Of a stretch of 64,000 nucleotides of DNA, positions 46,560-54,792 are shown one piece after another. The first letter of the stretch is position 1; each line of letters opens with the position of its first letter. Origin of the DNA: Bradyrhizobium iriomotense (lineage in GTDB: Bacteria > Pseudomonadota > Alphaproteobacteria > Rhizobiales > Xanthobacteraceae). The DNA lies in contig NZ_BSOW01000005.1 of assembly GCF_030160715.1 (NCBI RefSeq), forward strand, positions 124,001 to 188,000, written 5' to 3'. The notes under the pieces are model-generated. The model was not told where the DNA came from and searched no databases. It saw only the letters and a program-made list of their open reading frames with translations. The position numbers and the translations under genes were made by a program.

Positions 46560-47609
46560 TCAGTTCGCGGTCAGCACGACCTTGACGCTCTGCGAGCGGT
46601 CGAGCGCCAGCCTGAGCGCATCGGGCGCAGTCGACAAGGGACGCTCGGCCGTGACCAGCGACAGCACATCGACGCTGCCGCTGGCGATCAGTTCCACCGC
46701 GGTTGCGAATTCGAAGCCGAAGCGGAACGAGCCGCGCAGGTCGATCTCCTTGGCCATCACCGCATTTGCCGGCGTCGGAATCTGGCCGCCCGGCAGATTG
46801 CCGATCTGCACGACCGTACCACCCCGCCGCACAATGCCGATCGCGCTGGCAAGGCCTGCGGCCGTGCCGGAGACCTCAAAGGCGACGTCATAGGGACGCG
46901 CCGCTGCCTGCGCCTTCAGGCCCTCCTCGCCCCCCGAGACGTTCTCGACGTGGGAGGCACCGAGCCGGGTCGCAAACGCGAGCGGCGCGGGTGCGATGTC
47001 GGCGACCGTGACGTCGGCCATGCCAGCGCGACGCGCGGCGAGCATGGTGAGGAGCCCGATCGGGCCAGCACCGAAGATGATACCGCGTTTGCCCTTGACG
47101 TCACCGGCGCGCGCGACGGCGTGGAGGCAGACCGCGAGCGGTTCGGCGAGCGCCGCTGCCTGATATGAGACGTGATCCGGAATCTTCACGCACTGTGCCG
47201 GGATCGCATCAAAATAGTTGGCGAAGCCGCCTTGCATGTGCGGGGTTTTCGACGCCGAGCCCATGAAGAAGATGTTTTCACAGAGGTTCGGTCGGCCCTC
47301 GCGGCAGGCGACGCAATGGCCGCACCAGCGCGACGGATTGACGGCGACGCGGTCGCCGACCTTCAGGTTCGGCGCGGCTCCAGCGATCTCGACGACCTCG
47401 CCGGAGATCTCATGTCCCAGCACCAGGGGCGACTTCACGACGAAATCGCCGGTGCGCGCGTGGCGGAAGTAGTGCATGTCCGAACCGCAGATGCCGCCGG
47501 CACCGAAGCGGATGCGCACCATGCCCTGCGCGAGTTTCTCGAGCGGATGCTCGACCATTCGCAGGTCTTCCGGGCCGAACAGGGTTGCAGCGAGAGCGAC
47601 TGAGGTCAT
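46560..47609 (-). CDS. Zinc-dependent alcohol dehydrogenase, L-idonate 5-dehydrogenase-like
   Basis: A 349-residue MDR enzyme. Catalytic zinc region GAGGICGSDMHYFRHARTG and GHEISGEV; structural zinc cysteines in RWCGHCVACREGRPNLCE; NAD fold FGAGPIGLLTMLAARRAG. The MHYFRHARTGDF stretch is characteristic of L-idonate 5-dehydrogenase (IdnD). Its ATG overlaps the dctM stop (ATGA at 47606-47609). In this operon it may oxidise a sugar acid to 5-keto-gluconate-type products, or supply an alternative entry to the UxuA step. Confidence 0.9.
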   Translation of the reverse strand: MTSVALAATLFGPEDLRMVEHPLEKLAQGMVRIRFGAGGICGSDMHYFRHARTGDFVVKSPLVLGHEISGEVVEIAGAAPNLKVGDRVAVNPSRWCGHCVACREGRPNLCENIFFMGSASKTPHMQGGFANYFDAIPAQCVKIPDHVSYQAAALAEPLAVCLHAVARAGDVKGKRGIIFGAGPIGLLTMLAARRAGMADVTVADIAPAPLAFATRLGASHVENVSGGEEGLKAQAAARPYDVAFEVSGTAAGLASAIGIVRRGGTVVQIGNLPGGQIPTPANAVMAKEIDLRGSFRFGFEFATAVELIASGSVDVLSLVTAERPLSTAPDALRLALDRSQSVKVVLTAN

Positions 47610-49012
47610 TTGGAGAGTCCCATATATTTAGGCAGCCAGAGCGTCAGCTCAGGAATGTAGGTGATGGCAATGAGCGCCAGGAGCAGCGGCACCAGCCAGG
47701 GCAGGATCGCGATGGTCGTCCGCTCGACGGAGAGTTTTGCCACCCGGGCCAGCACGAACAGCACCATGCCGAGCGGCGGATGCAACAGGCCGATCATCAG
47801 GTTCAGCGTCATGATCAAACCGAAATGGATCGGATCGATGCCGAGCTTGAGCACGATCGGCAAGAGGATCGGCACCAGAATCGTGATCGCCGCGATGGTG
47901 TCGATGAAGCAGCCGACGAACAGGATCAGGATGTTGGCCAGCAGCAGAAACACCCATTTGTTGTGGGTGACGCTGAGCATCCAGTCGGAGAGCGTCTGCG
48001 CTGCCTGCGACACGGTGAGCAACCAGGCGAAGATCGAGGCCGCGGTGACGATGAACAGCACCGAGGCCGTGGTCTCGATGGTGTCGAAGGTCGCCTTCGC
48101 CACTGTCTTGAACGTCATGGTGCGGTAGCGCACGAGGCCAAGGAACAGCGACCAGATCACCGCTGCGACCGCCGCTTCCGTCGGCGTGAACCAGCCGAGC
48201 GTCATGCCGCCGATCAGGATCACCGGCGCCATCAGCGCCATCACGGCCGAGAAGTCGAAGTACCAGTCGACGGCGAGTAGCGCGCCGAGGCCGATGACGA
48301 CCGCCATGTTGGTCGAGACGCCGGCGAGCGTCATCAGCCAGATCGCGAGCGGGAAGCTGAAGACGATGATGACCTCGAGTCCGGCCGAGCCGAGTTGCGG
48401 CCAGGAGAAGGGCGTGTCGCTGCCCCAACGATTCTTGTGGGCGAAATAGGCGACGGTCGCCATCATGAACAGCGTCATCACCACGCCCGGGATGACGCCG
48501 CCCAGGAACAGCGCGCCGATCGAGACATTGGCCATCATGCCGTAGATCACAAACGGCAGCGACGGCGGAATGATCGGGCCGAGCGTGGCAGACGCGGCCG
48601 TGACACCGACGGAGAATTCCGTGGTGTAGCCGTGGTCCTTCATCGCCTTGATCTCGATGGTGCCGAGACCGGCGGCATCCGCGATCGCGGTGCCGGACAT
48701 GCCGGAGAAGATCACCGATCCGATGATGTTGACGTGGCCGAGGCCGCCGCGCATCCAGCCGACCAGCGCCACCGCAAACTTGTAGATGCGGCCCGTCACG
48801 CCGGCGATGTTCATGAGATTGCCGGCGAGGATGAAGAAGGGCACGGCGAGCAGCGGAAAGCTCTCGACGCCCGCGATCATGCGCTGCGCGAGCGTGACGT
48901 CGGGTGTGATGCCGCTGACCAGGATATAGAGCAGCGAGGACACCGCCATGGCAAGCGCCACGGGCAGGCCAAGCAGCATCAGGATGAGAAAGCCTCCAAG
49001 CAACAGCAGCAT
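47606..49012 (-). CDS. TRAP transporter large permease, DctM-like
   Basis: A 468-residue inner-membrane protein with about 12-13 hydrophobic helices. TRAP DctM traits: LLGLPVALAMAVSSLLYI start, VPFFILAGNLMN, GGLGHVNIIGSVIFSGMSGTA (split), and LLLANILILFVGCFID. It couples sodium flow to substrate uptake with DctQ and DctP. Length is a little over the family norm (about 425), with an extra segment between helices 6 and 7. It is 4 bp after dctQ. Confidence 0.94.
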   Translation of the reverse strand: MLLLLGGFLILMLLGLPVALAMAVSSLLYILVSGITPDVTLAQRMIAGVESFPLLAVPFFILAGNLMNIAGVTGRIYKFAVALVGWMRGGLGHVNIIGSVIFSGMSGTAIADAAGLGTIEIKAMKDHGYTTEFSVGVTAASATLGPIIPPSLPFVIYGMMANVSIGALFLGGVIPGVVMTLFMMATVAYFAHKNRWGSDTPFSWPQLGSAGLEVIIVFSFPLAIWLMTLAGVSTNMAVVIGLGALLAVDWYFDFSAVMALMAPVILIGGMTLGWFTPTEAAVAAVIWSLFLGLVRYRTMTFKTVAKATFDTIETTASVLFIVTAASIFAWLLTVSQAAQTLSDWMLSVTHNKWVFLLLANILILFVGCFIDTIAAITILVPILLPIVLKLGIDPIHFGLIMTLNLMIGLLHPPLGMVLFVLARVAKLSVERTTIAILPWLVPLLLALIAITYIPELTLWLPKYMGLSK

Positions 49013-49016
49013 GGCA

Positions 49017-49595
49017 TCACCCTTCCGTTCCGTCGTAGGCGCCGGGGCGTTCGAGGATCGAGTAGCCCTGCCGCCAGTTTTCCAACGCCACCTGCACGGA
49101 CCGACCGAACATCAGCGCGAAGCCGAGCAGCGCGAGGTAGTAGACGTAGTTCTTGGGAAAATTGATCGTGGTCATCGGCTCGTCGCCGATGACCTGGATG
49201 TAGATCCAGACCAGGCGGATGGCGTAGCCGAAGAACGCGATGCGGATCAGGTCGATCACGGTCGACAGCACGCGCGCCGCGAGGTGCGGCAGATAGCGGT
49301 AGATGAGATCGACCTGGATGTGCCGCGACAGCCGCACGCACATGGACGAGCCGATGAAGACCACGCCGATCAGGCAGTAGGTCGCGATCTCCTCGGTCCA
49401 GGCATAGCTGTCGTTGAGCACGTAGCGCGTGAAGAACTGGAGGAAGACGCAGAGCGCCATCATCCAGAAGATCGCGAGCGCCAGCCAGTCCTCGAAGGCA
49501 TAGTGGCCGAGATCGACCTTCGGCGTCGCCTCCTCCTCGAAGGTGTGGGCGATCTCGTCCGCGGTGATCTGCCGGTGCAATTCGGCGGTCGACAT
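49017..49595 (-). CDS. TRAP transporter small permease, DctQ-like
   Basis: A 192-residue four-helix protein. ATG 49595 has GGGGAG upstream; the in-frame TTG at 49610 overlaps that site. The DctQ pattern is present: FEDWLALAIFWMMALCVFLQF first helix, YAWTEEIATYCLIGVVFIG second helix, then RHIQVDLIY. An N-terminal 40-residue cytoplasmic extension precedes. It works with DctM and DctP. Confidence 0.92.
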   Translation of the reverse strand: MSTAELHRQITADEIAHTFEEEATPKVDLGHYAFEDWLALAIFWMMALCVFLQFFTRYVLNDSYAWTEEIATYCLIGVVFIGSSMCVRLSRHIQVDLIYRYLPHLAARVLSTVIDLIRIAFFGYAIRLVWIYIQVIGDEPMTTINFPKNYVYYLALLGFALMFGRSVQVALENWRQGYSILERPGAYDGTEG

Positions 49596-49643
49596 GTGTT
49601 TACTCCCCAAACTGTCCAGAACTCACGTCAAACTCAGAACTCT

Positions 49644-49744
49644 CGTCATTCCGGGGCTCGCGAAGCGAGAACCCGGAATCTCGAGGTTCCACAATGCGCA
49701 ATTGCGCATTGGGGTTCGATGCTTGGCATCGCCCCAGAACGACG
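49644..49744. repeat. REP-like element of three hairpins between dctP and dctQ
   Basis: Three consecutive palindromes: ATTCCGGG...CCCGGAAT enclosing CTCGC/GCGAG (49648-49679); a perfect 20-bp palindrome CAATGCGCAATTGCGCATTG (49692-49711); and GGGG-tt-CGATGC-N3-GCATCG-CCCC (49711-49735). Outer ends carry CGTC/GACG. This resembles repetitive extragenic palindromes frequent in Bradyrhizobium. Inside the operon, it may stabilise the dctP end of the mRNA. Confidence 0.75.
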
Positions 49745-49755
49745 GTTGGTGTCGG

Positions 49756-50733
49756 CTATTTGACCGCCTGGATGCGCTCCCAGTCGGCCTTGCGATAGCC
49801 GAAGCTCTCGAAGGAGACGTTCTTCATCACGGTGTCGCGGAACTCGTTCTTGTCGACCTCGGTCACCGTCAGGCCCTTGTCCTTGAAGAAGCCGATCAGC
49901 TTGGCTTCGTTCTGCTTGATCTCCTCGGTCGCCTTCGCGGCCGCTTCCTGGGCGACGTCGGTGAAGATCTTCTTGTCCTCGTCGCTCAGCTTCTTCCAGA
50001 GCGCGCCCGACACCACCGTGTTGAGGTGGTCGACGATATGGCCGGTCAGAACGATGTGCTTCTGCACCTCGTAGAACTTCTTGGCCTCGATCGTGGTCAG
50101 CGGGTTCTCCTGCGCCTCGACGGTGCCGTTCTGGAGCGCGAGATAGACCTCGGCGAACGCGATCGGCGCGGTGTTGGCGCCGCAGGCGCGCGGCATCGCC
50201 AGATAGGCCGGCACGTCCGGCACGCGCATCTTCAGGCCCTTCAAATCGGCGCAGGCCTTGATCGGCTTGTTCGACGAGGTCTGGCGCACGCCGTAATAGG
50301 TCACCGCGATGATGTGGTGGCCGCTCTTGTCCTCATAGCCCTTGGCGAGCTCCTTGAAGATGTCGCTCTTGGTGTAGGCCAGGAGATGATCGGCGTCGCG
50401 GAAAGTGTAGGGATAGTAGGTCACGCCAATCGGCGGAAAGCTTTTTGCGGCGAAGCTCGATCCGGAAATGATCATATCGACCGAGCCGAGCGAGAGGCCC
50501 TGGTTGAGGTCCGTCTCCTTGCCGAGCTGGGAAGCCGGATAGACGTCGATCTGGTAACGCCCGTTGGTGCGTTTGCCGATCTCCTGTGCTGCCCAGACGG
50601 AGGCCGTATGGAACGGCTCCGAGGTCTCGTAGACATGGGCCCATTTGAGCTTGGTCTGCGCCATGCCGGCATTGGTGGCAGCCAGCATTGCCGCGGCCGA
50701 TACGGCCAGCACCATCGTCATCTTCTTGAACAC
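49756..50733 (-). CDS. TRAP transporter substrate-binding protein, DctP-like
   Basis: A 325-residue periplasmic receptor. GTG 50733 sits 8 bp after GGAGGAAA; ATG 50748 lies inside that site. Signal peptide residues 1-25 (ATNAGMAQ). Family marks: LKWAHVYETSEPFHTA, AQEIGKRTNGRYQIDVYP, LKGLKMRVPDVPAYL with the carboxylate-binding Arg, and VEAQENPLTTI. Gene context with uxuA and uxuB points to glucuronate, galacturonate or a related sugar acid as ligand. Confidence 0.93.
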   Translation of the reverse strand: MFKKMTMVLAVSAAAMLAATNAGMAQTKLKWAHVYETSEPFHTASVWAAQEIGKRTNGRYQIDVYPASQLGKETDLNQGLSLGSVDMIISGSSFAAKSFPPIGVTYYPYTFRDADHLLAYTKSDIFKELAKGYEDKSGHHIIAVTYYGVRQTSSNKPIKACADLKGLKMRVPDVPAYLAMPRACGANTAPIAFAEVYLALQNGTVEAQENPLTTIEAKKFYEVQKHIVLTGHIVDHLNTVVSGALWKKLSDEDKKIFTDVAQEAAAKATEEIKQNEAKLIGFFKDKGLTVTEVDKNEFRDTVMKNVSFESFGYRKADWERIQAVK

Positions 50734-50799
50734 TGATTTTTCCTCCATTGTCTAAGTCTGCTTCTTGTTTGCCGGCCCGATGGTCCGGGCCGCCCAACG

Positions 50800-51612
50800 T
50801 CATCGCCGCCGCGGGCCGCTGCCCGTGGCCTGCTTTTTCGGCGGTCGTTTTGGCTTTGAAGGAGTCGCCGCCGATCGTGCCGCCCGGCTACGGGCGGGTG
50901 TCGGTGACGCGCCGGCCTCGGCGCCAAAATTTCGTGCAAAGCGCTCCTGCGAGCGCGCCAGATGATCGCGCATCGCGTTACGGGCAGCCTCGGGATCGCG
51001 CTCCGCGATGGCGTCGCGCACGACGCGATGCTCATCGAGCGCGGTGCGCCAGGTGCGCGGGCTTTCGAAGTAATGGGCAAGCTGCGAGAAGTAGGGATTG
51101 AGGCGCTGGTCGAAGAGCTCACCGACCACGCGCACCAGAACGGCATTGCCGAGACTGCCTGCAATCGCGACGTGAAAGGCGCGATCGTGGACCATCGAGG
51201 CTTCGCCGGGATGCTCGACGTTCTCCATCGCGATCAGGGAGGCGTCGATGCGCGCGAGATCGTCCTTCGTCGCCACGCGCGCAGCCTGCTCGGCGATGGC
51301 GCCTTCGAGGAATTCGCGGGCGCGCAATAGCTCGAACGGGCCTTCGATCAGGGTTGCGGGAACGGATGCTGCGGAGCCTGCGGGCTCGATCACGTAAATA
51401 CCGGAGCCGACGCGGATGCGGACGCGACCTTCGACCTCGAGCGCGATCAGGGCTTCGCGCACCGTCGGCCGCGAGACCTTGAGCTGCTCGGCGAGCTCGC
51501 GCTCGGTCGGCAGCCGGCTTCCAACGGCGTACTCGCCGCTGTCGATCAGAGCCCGCAATTGATCGGCGACCTGGCGATAAAGCCGTCTCGCCTCCACAGC
51601 TTCCAGCGGCAC
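50800..51612 (-). CDS. GntR-family regulator, UxuR/ExuR-like
   Basis: A 270-residue FadR-type regulator, starting at GTG with AGGGAGG upstream. HTH: LYRQVADQLRALIDSG, LPTERELAEQLKVSRPTVREALIAL, GRVRIRVGSGIYV (about 11-74); FCD domain with HDRAFHVAIAGS and DEHRVVRDAIAERD. The last 38 residues are a basic, Ala/Pro/Lys/Arg-rich tail not usual for the family. It is first gene of the TRAP-uxuA operon and divergent from uxuB, with a matching operator between them. It likely represses both until a hexuronate derivative is present. Confidence 0.92.
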   Translation of the reverse strand: MPLEAVEARRLYRQVADQLRALIDSGEYAVGSRLPTERELAEQLKVSRPTVREALIALEVEGRVRIRVGSGIYVIEPAGSAASVPATLIEGPFELLRAREFLEGAIAEQAARVATKDDLARIDASLIAMENVEHPGEASMVHDRAFHVAIAGSLGNAVLVRVVGELFDQRLNPYFSQLAHYFESPRTWRTALDEHRVVRDAIAERDPEAARNAMRDHLARSQERFARNFGAEAGASPTPARSRAARSAATPSKPKRPPKKQATGSGPRRR

Positions 51613-51661
51613 GCTGGCCTCCCTGAGAGGGCCTGTCCGGGCGACGTTCCCCGGCGGCCCG

Positions 51662-51690
51662 CCAATTTTGGAAAATTGGTCTTACCAATT
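51662..51690. promoter_or_regulatory. Twin UxuR/ExuR-type operator
   Basis: Two overlapping perfect inverted repeats: CCAATTTT-gg-AAAATTGG (51662-51679) and AATTGGT-ctt-ACCAATT (51674-51690). The second matches the published UxuR/ExuR consensus pattern (AATTGGTATACCAATT type). It lies between the GntR gene (51612) and uxuB (51756). Confidence 0.8.
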
Positions 51691-51755
51691 GACCAGAGCA
51701 TTGACCGAGGAAGGCCGGCATGTCAAGCAGCGGAAAAGCAAAGGGGGAGACGACC

Positions 51756-53216
51756 ATGCGGCTTAGCCGCGCCAATCTCGACCGGCTGCCGTCCGGCATC
51801 CGCCGCCCGGCCTATGACCGTTCCCGCGTCACGCCCGGCATCGTGCATCTGGGCCTGGGCGCCTTTCATCGCGCCCATCAGGCCGTCGTCATCGACGATT
51901 GCCTCGCCGCCGGCGCGCCCGCCTGGGGCATCATCGGCGCGAGCCTGCGCAGCCCCGACACCCGCGATGCGCTCTTCCCGCAGGATCATCTCTACACGGT
52001 CGCGGTGCGCTCGGCCGAAGGCACTGACCATCGCGTGATCGGCGCACTCGTCGGCAGCGAGGTCGCGCGCGAAGACCCCGCGCGGCTGATCGCGAAAATG
52101 GCCGATCCCGCCATCCGCATCGTCTCGCTCACGGTCACCGAGAAGGGCTATTGCCACACGCCTCAGACCGGCGATCTCGACGAGCGGCATCCGGACGTCG
52201 TGCATGACCTCAATAATTTCGACGCGCCGCGCTCGGCGCCCGGTTTCATCGTCGCCGCCTTGGCGCGGCGGAGGACACAGGGGCATGCGCCCTTCACCGT
52301 GCTCTCTTGCGACAACCTCGCCGCCAACGGCCATACCGTGCAACGGATCGTGACGCAGTTTGCCGCGCTGCGGTCGAAGGATCTCGGCAAGTGGATCTGC
52401 GAGAACGTCGCCTTCCCCTGCACCATGGTCGACCGCATCGTGCCGGAAACGACCGATGCCGATCGCGCGGCTGTCTCAACCACGCTCGGGATGCATGATG
52501 CATGGCCGGTGATGACCGAGCCGTTCACGCAATGGGTGGTCGAGGACCGCTTCTCCGCGGGCCGTCCCGATCTTGCCGCCGCGGGCGTCGAGCTCGTCAC
52601 CGACGTCAAGCCGTTCGAGCTGATGAAGCTGCGGCTACTCAACGCCAGCCATTCGGCGCTGGCCTATCTCGGCTATCTCGCGGGCTACGAGACCATTGCC
52701 GACACCATGCGTGATCCGAACTTTGCGCGGCTTGCCGCAAGCGTAATGGAAGATGCCGCGGTGACGCTGACGATGCCGGCAGGCACCGATCTGTCCGCCT
52801 ATCGCGCCTCGTTGTTGAAGCGCTTTGCCAATCCGGCGCTGCATCACCGCACCTGGCAGATCGCCATGGACGGCTCGCAAAAACTGCCGCAGCGGCTGCT
52901 CGGTACGATCCAGGACCGGTTGCGCCGGGAGCTGCCGATCGAAACGCACGCGCTCGCGGTCGCAGGCTGGATGCGTTACGTCACGGGAAGCGACGAGCAG
53001 GGCCGCGCGATCGACGTACGCGACCCGCTTGCGCGCGAATTCGCGGGGCTCGCGCGCGAGCGGGGTCCGGTTGCGGAGCGTCTCGCGCCGGCGTTGCTTG
53101 GCATCGGCAAGGTGTTCGGCCCGCTCGGCGCTGACGCTCGCCTGCGCGAGGCCGTGACCAACGCGCTCGGCAAGCTCTATGCGCAGGGCGCGCGGCGGAC
53201 GGTGGAGAGCTGTTAG
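51756..53216 (+). CDS. uxuB: D-fructuronate reductase / mannonate oxidoreductase (mannitol dehydrogenase family)
   Basis: A 486-residue NAD-dependent polyol dehydrogenase. ATG 51756 follows GGGGGAGA; an earlier ATG at 51720 is not needed. Motifs: IVHLGLGAFHRAHQA N-terminal Rossmann entry, LSCDNLAANGHTVQ, FPCTMVDRIVPETTD, TEPFTQWVVEDRF, and the catalytic region VKPFELMKLRLLNASHSALAY with the Lys of K-x2-E-x-MK-type and Asn/His. It interconverts D-fructuronate and D-mannonate, the step before UxuA. Isomerase UxuC is absent here. Confidence 0.92.
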   Translation: MRLSRANLDRLPSGIRRPAYDRSRVTPGIVHLGLGAFHRAHQAVVIDDCLAAGAPAWGIIGASLRSPDTRDALFPQDHLYTVAVRSAEGTDHRVIGALVGSEVAREDPARLIAKMADPAIRIVSLTVTEKGYCHTPQTGDLDERHPDVVHDLNNFDAPRSAPGFIVAALARRRTQGHAPFTVLSCDNLAANGHTVQRIVTQFAALRSKDLGKWICENVAFPCTMVDRIVPETTDADRAAVSTTLGMHDAWPVMTEPFTQWVVEDRFSAGRPDLAAAGVELVTDVKPFELMKLRLLNASHSALAYLGYLAGYETIADTMRDPNFARLAASVMEDAAVTLTMPAGTDLSAYRASLLKRFANPALHHRTWQIAMDGSQKLPQRLLGTIQDRLRRELPIETHALAVAGWMRYVTGSDEQGRAIDVRDPLAREFAGLARERGPVAERLAPALLGIGKVFGPLGADARLREAVTNALGKLYAQGARRTVESC

Positions 53217-53233
53217 CTCATGAAACCTTGTGG

Positions 53234-53437
53234 TCAAACTCCAAGCGCGGCTTCGCCCGGCTCACGCCCGGGGACGCTCAGATGAACCTCGTGCCCCTGG
53301 CGAATGGCGAGCGAGGCGGCTGCGGCGGCCGACTCGAAGGCCGATTCCTTGGTCTCGTACTTGCCGTTGATGTTGCCGTCATGCAGCACGCCCCATTGGT
53401 CGCGCACCGGCACGATCGCGTATTGAGCAAGTCCCAT
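53234..53437 (-). CDS. Small conserved hypothetical protein
   Basis: A 67-residue protein, MGLAQYAIVPVRDQWGVLHDG start, then ESAFESAAAAASLAIRQGHEV. The pattern of a short beta-hairpin followed by a helix that modulates an EV-strand resembles DUF2188-type small proteins common in Bradyrhizobium. No export signal. It converges on uxuB with 17 bp between stops. Function unknown. Confidence 0.72.
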   Translation of the reverse strand: MGLAQYAIVPVRDQWGVLHDGNINGKYETKESAFESAAAAASLAIRQGHEVHLSVPGREPGEAALGV

Positions 53438-53582
53438 AGTCCCTCTCCCGGCTCGATTCTGTAGCGTTCAGCGATACAACGCCAACGAGGAGGCCGCTGT
53501 TCCGCCGGCCGCACCGCAGCACCGCCGGCAATCGACGGAAGTTGCTCTTGATTTTTGCCCCCGGTTGGCCCACCCGGAGTAT

Positions 53583-53996
53583 ATGAGCAAAAGCGCGATC
53601 ATCGCCGCCAACGCAGCCTTTTATGCCGCCTTCGCGTCCGGCGACGTCGCAGCCATGGAACGGCTATGGGCGGACGAGGACGGCATCTCCTGCGTCCATC
53701 CCGGCTGGCCCGGCATCATCGGCCGCGCCACGGTGATCGGGAGCTGGCGCGACATCCTGCAAAACCCGAGCCGGCCGCAGATCGCCTGCGCGGAGCCGCA
53801 TGCAATTGTCGAAGGCGACAGCGGACGGGTGCTGTGCATCGAGATCGTCGACGGCACCGCGCTTGCCGCCACCAATCATTTCCGGCGCATCGGCAATGCC
53901 TGGCTGCTCGTCCATCACCAGTCCAGCCCGATCGCACAGATCGTCGAACAGACGCACGACGATCCGTCGTCCGGCCCGAGCCGCAGCTTCCACTAG
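53583..53996 (+). CDS. SnoaL-like/NTF2-fold protein
   Basis: A 137-residue protein; ATG 53583 has GGAG 5 bp before it. NTF2-like features: AANAAFYAAFASGDVAAMERLWADE opening (split by position), HPGWPGIIGRATVIGSWRDIL, and ATNHFRRIGNAWLLVHHQSSP. Such small alpha+beta barrels act as isomerases, dehydratases or ligand carriers; this subgroup (DUF4440/SnoaL_3) is mostly uncharacterised. It is a lone gene convergent with the MetQ-like gene. Confidence 0.82.
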   Translation: MSKSAIIAANAAFYAAFASGDVAAMERLWADEDGISCVHPGWPGIIGRATVIGSWRDILQNPSRPQIACAEPHAIVEGDSGRVLCIEIVDGTALAATNHFRRIGNAWLLVHHQSSPIAQIVEQTHDDPSSGPSRSFH

Positions 53997-54009
53997 CCGC
54001 GGGCGCCGA

Positions 54010-54792
54010 TCACCAGCTCGGCAGCACCGCACCCTTGAACTTGGTCAGGACGAATTCCTTGACCTCGGGCGTGTGGTAGCTGTCGACGAGGATCTTGACC
54101 CACGGCTTGTCCTTGTCGGCGGCGCGGACGGCGATCAGGTTGACGTAGGGCCCCTTGGGATCCTCGCGCAGGATCGGGTCCTTCACCGGATCAAGTCCGG
54201 CCTGCGTCGTGTAGTTGGTGTTGATCGCCGCGGCATCGACGTCGTCGAGGGCACGCGGCGCCTGCGCCGCGTCGACCTCGATGAATTTCAGCTTCTTGGG
54301 ATTGTCGGTGATGTCGAGCACCGTCGGCTTGAAGCCGACGCCGTCCTTCAGCTTGATCACACCCTTGTCGCGCAACAGCAGCAGAACGCGTCCACCATTG
54401 GTCGGATCGTTCGGGATCGAGACCTTGCCGCCGTCGGGAATGTCGGCCCAATTCTTGTGTTTCTTTGAATAGACCCCGATCGGGAAATTGACGGTCAACC
54501 CCACCGCCTCGATCTTGTAGCCGCGATCGGCCTTCTGGTTGTCCAGGTAAGGCTGATTCTGAAACGAGTTGGCCTGGATGTCGCCGGCATCGAGCGCGGC
54601 GTTGGGCACGACGTAGTCGGAAAACTCGACGAGCTGGATATCGAGCCCGCTCTTCGCCGCGATCGGCTTCACCGCCTCGAGGATCTGCGCGTGCGGCCCC
54701 GGGGTCACGCCAATCTTGATGGCCTCCGCCGAAGCCGCCGCCGACCAGGCGGCGAGCACGGTCGAAAGAATGAGAACGGAACGAAACGACAT
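54010..54792 (-). CDS. MetQ/NlpA-family substrate-binding protein without lipobox
   Basis: A 260-residue receptor of the methionine ABC transporter type. ATG 54792 begins the signal peptide (MSFRSVLILSTVLAAWSAAASA); longer upstream frame rejected. Features: IKIGVTPGPHAQILEAVKPIA, VEFSDYVVPNAALDAGDIQAN, FQNQPYLDNQ, IPNDPTNGGRVLLLL. Family members are usually lipoproteins, but no cysteine follows this signal, so the product is soluble in the periplasm. No metN or metI gene lies in the window. The ligand may be methionine or another small compound. Confidence 0.9.
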   Translation of the reverse strand: MSFRSVLILSTVLAAWSAAASAEAIKIGVTPGPHAQILEAVKPIAAKSGLDIQLVEFSDYVVPNAALDAGDIQANSFQNQPYLDNQKADRGYKIEAVGLTVNFPIGVYSKKHKNWADIPDGGKVSIPNDPTNGGRVLLLLRDKGVIKLKDGVGFKPTVLDITDNPKKLKFIEVDAAQAPRALDDVDAAAINTNYTTQAGLDPVKDPILREDPKGPYVNLIAVRAADKDKPWVKILVDSYHTPEVKEFVLTKFKGAVLPSW

